This document shows positions 16,476 to 24,666 of a stretch of 41,852 nt of DNA, one piece after another. This stretch comes from Gordonia amarae NBRC 15530. Its GTDB lineage: Bacteria; Actinomycetota; Actinomycetes; Mycobacteriales; Mycobacteriaceae. Under the pieces are notes generated by a model, which saw only the letters and a list, made by a program, of their open reading frames with translations, searched no databases and was not told the DNA's origin. The DNA is taken from NCBI RefSeq assembly GCF_000241345.1, contig NZ_BAED01000007.1, positions 1-41,852 of the forward strand, read 5' to 3'. The translations under genes were made by a program, and so were the position numbers. Position 1 is the first letter of the stretch; each line of letters starts with the position of its first letter.

Positions 16476-17999
16476 ATGACTGTTTACGCCAAGCCGGGCA
16501 CCGAGGGTTCGGTGATGAGCTACGAGAGCCGCTACGAGAACTGGATCGGCGGCAAGTGGGTGCCGCCGGTCAAGGGCCAGTACTTCGAGAACCCGTCGCC
16601 CGTCGACGGCAAGGTGTTCTGCGAGGTCGCCCGCTCGACCGCCGAGGACATCGACCTCGCCCTCGACGCCGCGCACGCCGCCGCACCCGCCTGGGGCAAG
16701 ACCTCCGTCGCCGAACGCTCACTCGCTCTCCTTCGCATCGCCGACCGCATCGAGGAGAACCTCGAGAAGATCGCCGTCGCCGAGACCTGGGACAACGGCA
16801 AGGCCGTCCGTGAGACGCTGGCCGCCGACATCCCGCTGGCCGTCGACCACTTCCGCTACTTCGCGGGAGCCCTTCGCGCACAAGAGGGTTCGATCTCGGA
16901 GGTCGACGAGGACACCGTGGCCTACCACTTCCACGAGCCGCTCGGCGTGGTCGGGCAGATCATCCCGTGGAACTTCCCGATCCTCATGGCCGTGTGGAAG
17001 CTCGCCCCCGCACTCGCCGCCGGCAACGCCGTGGTGCTCAAACCTGCCGAGCAGACCCCCGCGTCGATCCTGTACGTGATGAGCCTCATCAGCGACCTGC
17101 TGCCCGACGGCGTCGTCAACATCGTCAACGGCTTCGGCGTCGAGGCGGGCAAGCCGCTGGCCTCCAGCAACCGGATCCGCAAGATCGCGTTCACCGGTGA
17201 GACCACCACCGGCCGCCTCATCATGCAGTACGCCTCGGAGAACCTGATCCCGGTCACCCTCGAACTCGGCGGCAAGAGCCCCAACATCTTCTTCAGCGAT
17301 GTCACCGCCAAGGACGACGGCTTCCTCGACCGCGCCCTCGAAGGTTTCACGATGTTCGCGCTCAACCAGGGCGAGGTCTGCACCTGCCCGAGTCGCGCCC
17401 TCATCCAGAGCGACATCTACGACGACTTCATCGGCAAGGCCGTCGAACGCGTCAAGGCGATCAAGCAGGGCAACCCGCTCGACACCGACACCATGATGGG
17501 TGCGCAGGCCTCCAACGACCAGTTCGAGAAGATCAGTTCGTACCTGAACATCGGCAAGGAGGAGGGTGCCAAGGTCCTCACCGGTGGTGAAGCGGCCGAC
17601 CTCGGTGGCGACCTGTCTGGCGGCTACTACATCCAGCCGACCGTGTTCGCCGGCGACAACAAGATGCGCATCTTCCAGGAGGAGATCTTCGGTCCCGTCC
17701 TGGCGGTCACCAAGTTCGACTCCTACGAGGACGCGATGGGCATCGCCAACGACACCCTGTACGGACTCGGTGCCGGCGTGTGGACCCGCGACGGTGCCAC
17801 CGCCTACCGCGCGGGCCGCGAGATCCAGGCCGGTCGCGTGTGGACCAACACCTACCACGACTACCCGGCACACGCCGCCTTCGGTGGCTACAAGCAGTCC
17901 GGTATCGGCCGCGAGAACCATCTGATGATGCTTGAGCACTATCAGCAGACGAAGAACCTGCTGGTCGGTTACGCTCAGAGCGCGAAGGGTTTCTTCTGA
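16476..17999 (+). CDS. NAD-dependent acetaldehyde-type aldehyde dehydrogenase (ExaC/AldA-like)
   Basis: This 507-residue class 3-type ALDH has general base Glu263 ([10 protein letters not shown]) and nucleophile Cys302 ([13 protein letters not shown]), with a second cysteine two residues on, as in acetaldehyde dehydrogenases of the ExaC/AcoD group. Other landmarks are [27 protein letters not shown] and [10 protein letters not shown]. It oxidises short aliphatic aldehydes to acids. GAGGAGAAG precedes the ATG. It is followed by a DUF779 gene, the same arrangement as Rv0458-Rv0459, and preceded by a GAF regulator. The last 15 bases around its stop are duplicated just downstream. Confidence 0.92.
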   Translation: MTVYAKPGTEGSVMSYESRYENWIGGKWVPPVKGQYFENPSPVDGKVFCEVARSTAEDIDLALDAAHAAAPAWGKTSVAERSLALLRIADRIEENLEKIAVAETWDNGKAVRETLAADIPLAVDHFRYFAGALRAQEGSISEVDEDTVAYHFHEPLGVVGQIIPWNFPILMAVWKLAPALAAGNAVVLKPAEQTPASILYVMSLISDLLPDGVVNIVNGFGVEAGKPLASSNRIRKIAFTGETTTGRLIMQYASENLIPVTLELGGKSPNIFFSDVTAKDDGFLDRALEGFTMFALNQGEVCTCPSRALIQSDIYDDFIGKAVERVKAIKQGNPLDTDTMMGAQASNDQFEKISSYLNIGKEEGAKVLTGGEAADLGGDLSGGYYIQPTVFAGDNKMRIFQEEIFGPVLAVTKFDSYEDAMGIANDTLYGLGAGVWTRDGATAYRAGREIQAGRVWTNTYHDYPAHAAFGGYKQSGIGRENHLMMLEHYQQTKNLLVGYAQSAKGFF

Positions 18000-18074
18000 T
18001 CCTCAGGCTCCGTCCGGATCGGGGTTTCTTCTGATCCCAAGAATTTCCGGGAAGGGATTCTTCCGGGAAGGGAT
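17988..18074 (+). repeat. short direct duplications after the ALDH gene
   Basis: GGTTTCTTCTGATCC, spanning the ALDH stop codon, occurs at 17988-18002 and again at 18023-18037. Directly after it TTCCGGGAAGGGAT occurs twice (18045-18058, 18061-18074; period 16). These look like replication-slippage products in the untranslated spacer before the DUF779 gene. Confidence 0.8.
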
Positions 18075-18164
18075 CGGTCGGACCGGGGTTGCGCCACAAC
18101 GCAATCCCGGCCCGGCCCTACATACTCGCCTCACTCTGCAAATTCAATAGAAAGGTGACAGCCA

Positions 18165-18602
18165 GTGCCAGAACAGAATGTGCCAGAACAGGACGTTCCG
18201 GATCGCGTCACCGCCACAGACTCCGCCGTGCAGCTCCTGACCAAGTTATCGGAGCTGCACGGCGGCCTCATGATCCACCAGTCCGGCGGGTGCTGCGACG
18301 GCTCGGCCCCCATGTGCTACCCGGTCGGTGAATACCGGGTTGGCCAGCGCGACGTGCTGGTCGGTGAGATCGGACTGCCCGAACCCATTCCGGCAGTGCG
18401 GGTCTGGATCAACGGTGACCAGTTTGAACTGTGGAAGCACACCCAGCTGATCCTCGACGTGGTCCCCGGCCGTGGCGCCGGATTCAGCCTCGAGGCCCCG
18501 GAGGGCGTGCGGTTCCTTTCCCGCTCACGGGCTTTCAGCGAGGAGGAGAACACAGCCCTCGCCGCATCACCACCCAGGGTGGGGGCCGATTTCAGCGGCT
18601 GA
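18165..18602 (+). CDS. DUF779 domain protein linked to aldehyde dehydrogenase
   Basis: This 145-residue protein contains the DUF779 signature GGLMIHQSGGCCDGSAPMC with a conserved Cys-Cys pair and a third cysteine, then VWINGDQFELWKHTQLILDV. The cysteines could bind metal or undergo redox chemistry, but the activity is unknown. The GTG at 18165 has GAAAGGTGA upstream. It follows the ALDH gene by 165 bases on the same strand. The recurrent ALDH-DUF779 pairing in actinobacteria and proteobacteria points to a role in aldehyde oxidation. A palindromic element directly downstream probably ends transcription. Confidence 0.88.
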   Translation: MPEQNVPEQDVPDRVTATDSAVQLLTKLSELHGGLMIHQSGGCCDGSAPMCYPVGEYRVGQRDVLVGEIGLPEPIPAVRVWINGDQFELWKHTQLILDVVPGRGAGFSLEAPEGVRFLSRSRAFSEEENTALAASPPRVGADFSG

Positions 18603-18616
18603 GGCCCCATCCCGTT

Positions 18617-18759
18617 GGTTGAGGTGCGAAGCATGCGAGCCTCGAAACCCGGTGAGACGACAATGTCCGCAACTCATCACCCGTTGGATGTGGTTGCGGA
18701 CATTGTGGTCTTGCAGGGGTTTCGAGGCTCCTCGCCTAGCGGCTCGTCGCACCTCAACC
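18617..18759. repeat. palindromic intergenic repeat, copy 2 (143 bp)
   Basis: Three nested perfect inverted-repeat blocks can be seen: GGTTGAGGTGCGA (18617-18629 with 18747-18759), GAGCCTCGAAACCC (18637-18650 with 18717-18730) and ACAATGTCCGCAAC (18660-18673 with 18693-18706). The whole could fold as one long stem. It fills the space between the convergent DUF779 and DUF937 genes and shares its outer and middle arms with 8786-8900. Confidence 0.88.
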
Positions 18760-18785
18760 GGCGAGGGGCGGCAGTGTTGCTGTCT

Positions 18786-19388
18786 CTACTTGCGGCCGCC
18801 GAGGATTCCGCCGAGCAGGTCGCCGAGGCCCCCGCCGCCCTTGGATCCGCCGCCACCTGCCGCGCCGCCCAGGACCGAGCCGAGAATGCTGCCGAGTCCG
18901 CCGCCAGCGTTGCCGCCGAGAACCGAGCCGAGAATGCTGCCGAGGTCGCCGCCCGACGGTTTGGCGCCGCCGGACTTGCCGCCGCCGAGGACCTTGGAGG
19001 TCAGGTAGCTGAGCACGATCGGCGCGAGGATCGGCAGCACCTTCTTCACCAGGCCCTGGTCGACGCCGGCGGCGGCGTTGGCACCCGAGAGGGCCTGCGC
19101 CACGTTGTCAGTCTCCGAGCCGAAGATCTTGTTGACGATCTTGCCGCCGTCGGTGGTGTCGACGTCGGCGAGGTTGATGTCGCCCTCGGCGAGGTCGGCG
19201 GGGTGCTGCGCCAGGGCGGCGGCCAGACCCTGCGCCGACTGCTCCTCGCCCGTCTGCTGCTGCAGGCCGGTGAGCAGCGCGGGCACAGCCTGCTCGACGG
19301 CCGACCGAGCGGTCGCGTCGTCGACGCCGAGCTGTTTGGCGATGTCGCTGACGGGGATACGGGTGAGCAGGTCGTCGAGATCAGACAT
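18786..19388 (-). CDS. DUF937 family protein with glycine-rich tail
   Basis: This 200-residue protein matches DUF937: DLLTRIPVSDIAKQLGVD, AVEQAVPALLTGLQQQ and a VKKVLPILAPIVLSYLTSKV helix. The last 65 residues are Gly/Ser repeats built on GGLGSILGSVLGG, with hydrophobic positions every few residues. The N-terminal part resembles small helical proteins of the YidB group. No function is established. The ATG at 19388 has GAAAGG upstream. It is divergent from the first solute-binding protein gene and has no obvious operon partners. Confidence 0.85.
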   Translation of the reverse strand: MSDLDDLLTRIPVSDIAKQLGVDDATARSAVEQAVPALLTGLQQQTGEEQSAQGLAAALAQHPADLAEGDINLADVDTTDGGKIVNKIFGSETDNVAQALSGANAAAGVDQGLVKKVLPILAPIVLSYLTSKVLGGGKSGGAKPSGGDLGSILGSVLGGNAGGGLGSILGSVLGGAAGGGGSKGGGGLGDLLGGILGGRK

Positions 19389-19510
19389 GATGAACCTTTC
19401 GTCGGCGGGCGCCGTCGCCGGCCGTCTCGGTGAACTGTGAGAACTTTATCCCGTTCCGGGTGCCGGTGAGGCCATTCCCTGTCGCCGCGGGCAGGGTACC
19501 GGCCATGTTG

Positions 19511-19602
19511 CATTACGTGAGGAACTGCTCTGTAATTGTGATCGCCGCCCACCGCCCCGGGCGGCGGCGGCCGCAGTTCGGCTAAATGGCACAATCGTGT
19601 CA
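19511..19602 (+). promoter_or_regulatory. conserved leader of solute-binding gene 1
   Basis: A 26-base block beginning CATTACGTGAGGAAC (19511-19536) recurs at 21106-21131 with two mismatches. A second block, GGCACAATCGTGTCA (19588-19602), recurs at 21193-21207 as GGCACAATCACGTCA. Both lie upstream of a solute-binding gene at similar distances, so they probably form a shared promoter and operator region. Confidence 0.6.
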
Positions 19603-19733
19603 GAATTGGGAACCACGGCTATGTGGGGGTTCACCTCCGGGGAATGATTGTAAGCATCAGTGCTGGTGCGCAATTCGGCGTGCCGGCAGTCAAGGCGGTC
19701 GGCACGCCGCCGACCGTGTTCGAGCAGGAGATC

Positions 19734-20984
19734 ATGGTGAAGAACAACTGGCGTAGGCGCACGACGGCGCTTGCATGTACGGCCGCGGCCGCGACCCTGA
19801 TGGTGGCGGGTTGCTCGAGCGACAGTGATTCCGACAGCGGCGTCGACCTCTCGGTGCTCGGCGAGGCCAAGGCGGCAGCGGGCGATCCGATCGAGCTGAT
19901 GTTCAACACCACCGGCGACAAGGGTGCCTCGTACACCCACGAGACCGAGGTCGCCGACGCGACAGTCTCGTACATCAACGAGTACCTCGGCGGCATCGGC
20001 GGCAGGCCCGTCAAGCTGACGATCTGCGCGGACGAGATCCAGGCCGCCAAGGCCCGCGAATGCGCCAACAAGGCGGTCGGTTCGCAGGCCGTCGCCGTCG
20101 TCGGCGGCAGTCCGTCCAATCCGGACGTGGTCGCGGCGGTGACCTCGCCCGCGGCGATGCCGTACTTCGTCGCGGTCGGCGGCGGGCAGGCGACCATGAG
20201 CTCGCCGAACACCTACGCGCTGTCCAACGCCGTCGGCGGCCTTCTCGGTCAGCCGGCCTACCTCGCCAAGGCGAAGGGCATCAAGAAGGTGGCGGTGCTG
20301 GTGATCGACGCGCCGCTGGCCACCACCCCGTTCAAGTCGCTCGGAGCCGTGGTCAAGGCCAACACGGGCGTCGACCTGGAGGTGATCGCGATTCCGCCGG
20401 GCACCGCCGACATGACTCCGTTCGTGCAGGCGGCCGTCAAGAGCGGTGCCGGGCAGATACACATGGTCGGGGAAGAGAACTTCTGCACCCCGATCTTCAA
20501 GGCGATCGGATCGCTGGGCGTGAAGCTGCCGATCACGTCGCTGTCGAACTGCGTCAGCAAGGACTCGGCCAAGCAGATCCCGGGTGGTTATCCCGAGACC
20601 GACGTCCTGGTCTCGGCCAGCAGTGACCCCGAATCCGAGGACATGAAGGTGTTCCGGGCGGTGGGCAAGAAGTACGGCATCTCCGCGGAGCAGGAGGACG
20701 GCGTCACCGCTTACTGGTCGCTCCTGAGCCTGCAGCGCGCGCTCGACGGGATGACCGGCGAGATCTCCCGCAAGACCATCATCGACCGGCTGGGGAAGAT
20801 GTCCGCACCGGTCGCCATCCCGATGATGAACGGGCAGACCTTCCAGTGCGGCAGCACACCGATGCCGATCACGCCCAATGTGTGCTCGGGCAGCGTCCTG
20901 AACGCCGCGCTGAAGTCCGACGGCACCGTCGGCGAGATCAGCGCTCTCGACGTGGCCCCGCTGTTCACGATGCCGGGCCGGTAG
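19734..20984 (+). CDS. branched-chain amino acid ABC transporter-type substrate-binding lipoprotein, copy 1
   Basis: The 416-residue product has a lipoprotein signal: KNNWRRRTTALAC, a hydrophobic stretch and lipobox VAGC with Ser-Asp repeats after the cysteine. The mature part is a periplasmic-binding-protein type I fold (LivK/Peripla_BP_6), with VVGGSPSNPDVVAAVTSPAA, GIKKVAVLVIDAPL and QIHMVGEENFCTPIF. It should capture a small ligand outside the membrane. No permease or ATPase gene is nearby, so the partner transporter is elsewhere or it acts as a sensor. The start is ATG 19734 or, by analogy with the paralogue, GTG 19737, after AGGAG. It is a close tandem paralogue of the next gene. Confidence 0.88.
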   Translation: MVKNNWRRRTTALACTAAAATLMVAGCSSDSDSDSGVDLSVLGEAKAAAGDPIELMFNTTGDKGASYTHETEVADATVSYINEYLGGIGGRPVKLTICADEIQAAKARECANKAVGSQAVAVVGGSPSNPDVVAAVTSPAAMPYFVAVGGGQATMSSPNTYALSNAVGGLLGQPAYLAKAKGIKKVAVLVIDAPLATTPFKSLGAVVKANTGVDLEVIAIPPGTADMTPFVQAAVKSGAGQIHMVGEENFCTPIFKAIGSLGVKLPITSLSNCVSKDSAKQIPGGYPETDVLVSASSDPESEDMKVFRAVGKKYGISAEQEDGVTAYWSLLSLQRALDGMTGEISRKTIIDRLGKMSAPVAIPMMNGQTFQCGSTPMPITPNVCSGSVLNAALKSDGTVGEISALDVAPLFTMPGR

Positions 20985-21001
20985 GCTCCCGCGCGCAGGC
21001 G

Positions 21002-21033
21002 CAAGCCGGTCACCCACCCGGGTGGCCGGCTTG
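21002..21033 (+). terminator. strong hairpin terminator after solute-binding gene 1
   Basis: CAAGCCGGTCACCC (21002-21015) pairs with GGGTGGCCGGCTTG (21020-21033), 14 pairs including one G-T, with a 4-base loop, 18 bases past the stop. No long T run follows, as is usual in this group. Confidence 0.7.
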
Positions 21034-21105
21034 GCGTGCGTTCACCGATTCGGGGCGGCGGATTTCGCCGAATCGCTCCGCACGGCCGGGCCGGTGGAGT
21101 AATTA

Positions 21106-21207
21106 CATTACGTGAGGAACCGCTCTGTTATCACGTGTTCGGCGTGCTGCTCGATTTACTGGTGAAAACGGCCGGAAACCGGCACCCGGTGGGGCACAAT
21201 CACGTCA
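21106..21207 (+). promoter_or_regulatory. conserved leader of solute-binding gene 2
   Basis: Holds the second copies of both leader blocks: 21106-21131, beginning CATTACGTGAGGAAC, and 21193-21207. The sequence between the blocks is not conserved, which argues for selection on the blocks rather than simple recent duplication. Confidence 0.6.
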
Positions 21208-21316
21208 CACGCACATCGCGGCGGGGTTGGGTTCTCGAACGGCATCAGGTGGTCCTCTGGCGCCGAAAGTTGCTTCAGCGCAGTGGAATGCTGCCTCGAT
21301 TACCTCAGGAGAAGAC

Positions 21317-22570
21317 GTGAAGAATACCTGGCGCAGGCGGGCCATGGCGCTCGCATGTACAGCTGCGGCAACAACATTGGTGCTGGCGGGCTGCTCCGGT
21401 GATGACGACTCCGACGGCGGCGGCGGTGACAACTCCGCCCTCCTCGGCGAGCCCAAAGCCGCCTCTGGTGATCCCATCGAGTTCGTCTTCAACACCACCG
21501 GCGACAAGGCGCCCGCGTACACCCACGAGACCGAGGTCGGCAATGCAACGGTGTCGTACATCAACGAGTACCTCGGCGGCATCAACGGCCGGCCCATCAA
21601 GCTGACCTTCTGCTACGACGACATCCAGGCCGCCAAGGCCCGCGAATGCGCCAACAAGGCCGTCGGCTCGAAGGCCGTGGCCGTCCTCGGCGGCAGCCCG
21701 TCCAACCCGGACTCGGTCACCGCGGTCACCTCACCGGCGAAGATGCCGTACCTGGTGGTCGTCGGCGGCGGTCAGTCGACGCTCACCAGTCCCAACACCT
21801 ACGCGCTCTCCAACAGCGTCGGCGCGCTGCTCGGCCAGCCCGCGTTCATCGCCAAGGAGAAGGGCATCAAGAAGGTGGCCGTCCTGGTGATCGACGCGCC
21901 GCTGGCCACCATGCCCTTCAAGGCGCTCGGCGGCATGGTCAAGGCCAACGCCGGTGTCGAACTCGAGGTGATCGCAGTGCCGCCGGGTACCGCCGACATG
22001 ACGCCGTTCGTGCAGACCGCCGTCAAGAGCGGTGCGGGCCAGATCCACATGGTCGGCGACGAACCCTTCTGCACCCCGATCTTCAAGGCGATCGGATCAC
22101 TCGGCGTGAAGCTGCCGATCACCTCGCTGTCGAACTGTGTCAGCGAGGACGCCGCCAAGCAGATCCCCGGCGGCTACCCGGCCACCGACGTCATGGTCTC
22201 CGCCGACAAGAGCGCCGACTCCGACGACTACAAGCTGTTCAAGGCGGTACTGGACAAGTACGGTGTCGGCGCCGATCAGGAGGACGGTTTCACCGCCTAC
22301 TGGGCCATCCTCAGCCTGCAGCGCGCCCTCGACGGCATGACCGGCGATATCTCCCGCTCCACGATCATCGAGCGGCTCAACAAGATGCCCGAACCGGTGG
22401 TGATGCCGATGCAGAACGGCGGCACCTTCCAGTGCGGCACCAAACCCGTCGCGATCACGCCCAACGTGTGCTCGTCCGACGTGCTGAGCGCCGAACTGAA
22501 ATCCGACGGCTCCCTCGGCGAGGTCAAGTCCCTCGACGTCACCCCGTTCTTCAAGATGCCCGGCCAGTAG
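21317..22570 (+). CDS. branched-chain amino acid ABC transporter-type substrate-binding lipoprotein, copy 2
   Basis: This 417-residue protein aligns with the upstream paralogue over its whole length. The signal reads VKNTWRRRAMALAC, lipobox LAGC, then an Asp/Gly-rich linker. Core segments GIKKVAVLVIDAPLAT, PPGTADMTPFVQ and GYPATDVMVSAD match the first copy almost word for word; differences cluster in surface stretches such as 'ADEIQ' versus 'YDDIQ'. It starts at GTG 21317 with AGGAG five bases upstream. Separate leader and terminator show that each copy is its own transcription unit. Ligand unknown. Amino acids are the family norm, but actinobacterial members also bind other small molecules. 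Confidence 0.88.
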   Translation: MKNTWRRRAMALACTAAATTLVLAGCSGDDDSDGGGGDNSALLGEPKAASGDPIEFVFNTTGDKAPAYTHETEVGNATVSYINEYLGGINGRPIKLTFCYDDIQAAKARECANKAVGSKAVAVLGGSPSNPDSVTAVTSPAKMPYLVVVGGGQSTLTSPNTYALSNSVGALLGQPAFIAKEKGIKKVAVLVIDAPLATMPFKALGGMVKANAGVELEVIAVPPGTADMTPFVQTAVKSGAGQIHMVGDEPFCTPIFKAIGSLGVKLPITSLSNCVSEDAAKQIPGGYPATDVMVSADKSADSDDYKLFKAVLDKYGVGADQEDGFTAYWAILSLQRALDGMTGDISRSTIIERLNKMPEPVVMPMQNGGTFQCGTKPVAITPNVCSSDVLSAELKSDGSLGEVKSLDVTPFFKMPGQ

Positions 22571-22584
22571 CCCTGTCCCACAAT

Positions 22585-22634
22585 CAATTCGGAGTTCTGG
22601 TGTCACCACCACGTGACACCAGGACTCCGAATTG
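22585..22634. terminator. 22-bp-stem bidirectional terminator
   Basis: The stem 22585-22606 pairs with 22613-22634 over 22 positions (one G-T) around a 6-base loop CACCAC. The arms begin CAATTCGGAGT and end CTCCGAATTG. It sits between the convergent solute-binding gene 2 and the TetR gene and can serve both. Confidence 0.85.
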
Positions 22635-22643
22635 TTGTGCCTG

Positions 22644-23168
22644 CTACCTCGCTGCGAGGGCCGCGTCGATGTAGTCGGCCAGGGAGCGGTTGTCGGTGGC
22701 GGTCATCCAGCGGCGGTAGGCGTATTCGACGACGGCCAGCACCGTCACCACCAGCACGCCGGGACGCAGGTCGTCATCGGCGTCGACGCCGAGGCGGTGC
22801 GCGGCGATCTCGATCAGCCGGCCGCGGTCGTCGTCGGCGATGAGGGTGATGCGGTCGAGGATGCCCGGGACGCCCGCGATCACCTCCCGCCACTGCGACG
22901 GGCCGTCGGCGCCGGTGGCTGCCTGGTCGCGGATCGCCTCGATCAGGTCGTGCTCGGGGGTCGACGTGGTGTGCGCCGCGAAGCGCTCGACGATCGCGGC
23001 GCTGCTGGCGCGGACCGGCCGCAGTAGTAGGTCTTCCTTGGTGGGGACGTGCCGGTAGTAGATGCTGGCCGAGACGCCCGCGGCCGCGGCGATCTCGTCG
23101 GTGGTGACCTCGTCGTATCCGCGCTCGGAGAACAGGGTCAGCGCCGCGGTGTCGATGGCATGGCGCAC
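22644..23168 (-). CDS. TetR family regulator, 5' end lost at a deletion junction
   Basis: The 174 residues include a complete helix-turn-helix (LFSERGYDEVTTDEIAAAAG, then SASIYYRHVPTKEDLLL) and a TetR-type ligand domain. The frame reads plausibly upstream of GTG 23168 as SRESQREAVRHAID, typical of a TetR N-terminus, but then runs into antisense kstD sequence with no ATG or GTG. The native start codon and promoter therefore seem to be gone. Initiation at GTG 23168 would remove only the leader before helix 1, so a weakly expressed product is possible. It may once have controlled the divergent steroid dehydrogenase gene. Confidence 0.75.
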   Translation of the reverse strand: MRHAIDTAALTLFSERGYDEVTTDEIAAAAGVSASIYYRHVPTKEDLLLRPVRASSAAIVERFAAHTTSTPEHDLIEAIRDQAATGADGPSQWREVIAGVPGILDRITLIADDDRGRLIEIAAHRLGVDADDDLRPGVLVVTVLAVVEYAYRRWMTATDNRSLADYIDAALAAR

Positions 23169-23181
23169 CGCTTCGCGCTGT

Positions 23182-24666
23182 GATTCCCTTGACGACGCCC
23201 GCCGGTATCTGCACGATCTCGCCGGCGACGTGGTGGCCCCGGGGCGGATCGATGCCTACATCGACCATGGCGCACAGGCACTTCGGGCGCTGTGCGGATG
23301 GGCGCCGCTCGACCTGATGTGGGTGAAGGGCTACTCCGACTACCTTCCGGAGCGGCCCGGTGGCAGGGCTGCGGGACGGTCGGTGGAGCCCCGGCCGTTC
23401 GACGTGCGCCGCCTTGGCGACGACTACGCCACGATGGAGCCGTTCTACACCAGGACACCGCTGAATGTGATTGTGCACCAGGGGGATTACAAGTGGCTGA
23501 GCACGGGGATGCGGCATTGGCGGGGGCCGCAGCGGATGCTGAAGGTCGGTGCGCGCACCATGATCGCGAAGGCGCGGGGCCGCAGGCTCGTCGGGATGGG
23601 CAGTGCGCTGGTGGGTGCGCTCATGGTGGGGGTGCGTGAGGCCGGAGTCGACGTTCGGCTTGGTTGCGGCGTAGCCGATTTCGTCGTCGAGACTGCCGGT
23701 GGCCGCGACCGGGTTACAGGGGTCCTGCTCGATGACGGGTCGACGGTGCGTGCCGCACACGGCGTGGTCGTCTGCAGCGGGGGATTCGACCATAATCATG
23801 TGCTGCGCAAGCGGTTTCATCGCGCACCGGCGGGCCCGGACCTGTCGCTGGGCGCGGCGTCGAACACCGGGGAGCCGATCGTCGCCGCCGGCGCGATCGG
23901 TGCCGCCACCGACCTCATGGACGACGCCTGGTGGGCGCCGTCGATCCCGCTGCCCAACGGCCCGTGGTTCGCGCTCGCCGAACGGTCGCTGCCGCGCAGC
24001 ATCGTCGTCAACGATCGCGGAGTGCGGTTCATGAACGAGTCGCTGCCCTACGTGGAGGCCACCCACGCGATGTTCGGCGGACCGTACGGCAGCGGCGACG
24101 GGCCCGCCGAGAATCTGCCGGCGTGGCTGATCTTCGACCAGGGGTACCGCGACCGCTACATGTTCGCCGGACGCACCGCACGATCACCACTGCCCCGGCG
24201 CTGGTTCGACGACGGGTACCTGATCCGTGCCGAGTCGATCACCCAATTGGCGCAACGGCTTTCACTGCCGGATGGTGCCTTGGAGAGCACGATCGAACGC
24301 TTCAACGACGCCGCGCGCAGCGGTGTCGACGGCGAGTTCGGCCGTCGCGAGTCGGCGTACGACCGCTACTACGGCGACATCACCAACAAGCCGAACCCGA
24401 GCCTCGGTGAACTCGGCAAACCACCCTTCTACGCGGCGCCGATCGTGCCCGCCGACCTGGGAACCAAGGGTGGCATCGTCACCGACGAACGGGCGCGGGC
24501 GTTGCGCGCCGACGGGTCGGTCATCGACGGGCTGTACGCGGCGGGCAACGCGTCGTCGGCGGTGATGGGCCACACCTACGCCGGTCCCGGCGCGACCATC
24601 GGTCCGGCGCTGGTCTTCGGCGACCTCGCCGCCCGCGACATCGCTGTCAGGTGCGGGGGCCGATGA
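23182..24666 (+). pseudogene. 3-oxosteroid 1-dehydrogenase (KstD-like), N-terminus deleted
   Basis: From Asp at 23182 the sequence follows KstD closely: DDARRYLHDLAGDVV, MWVKGYSDYLPERPGGRAAG, NRLVGMG-like RRLVGMGSALVGALMVG, GSIIVN-like SIVVNDRGVRFMNESLPYVE, YDRYYGDITNKPNPSLG and GNASSAVMGHTYAGPGATIG. Tyrosines at the sites expected to be catalytic (GYSDY, LPYVE, GHTYAG) are kept. About the first 60-65 residues of the family are missing, including the GxGxxG FAD-binding motif, so the protein should not bind FAD. The upstream DNA is the TetR gene on the other strand. KstD normally introduces the 1,2 double bond in steroid ring A. The 3' end overlaps the convergent esterase gene by 20 bases. Confidence 0.82.

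Noticed and set aside
16719..17939. Minus-strand frame of 406 codons opposite the aldehyde dehydrogenase
   Set aside because: Antisense frame of a strongly biased high-GC gene; no recognisable motif and no start context.
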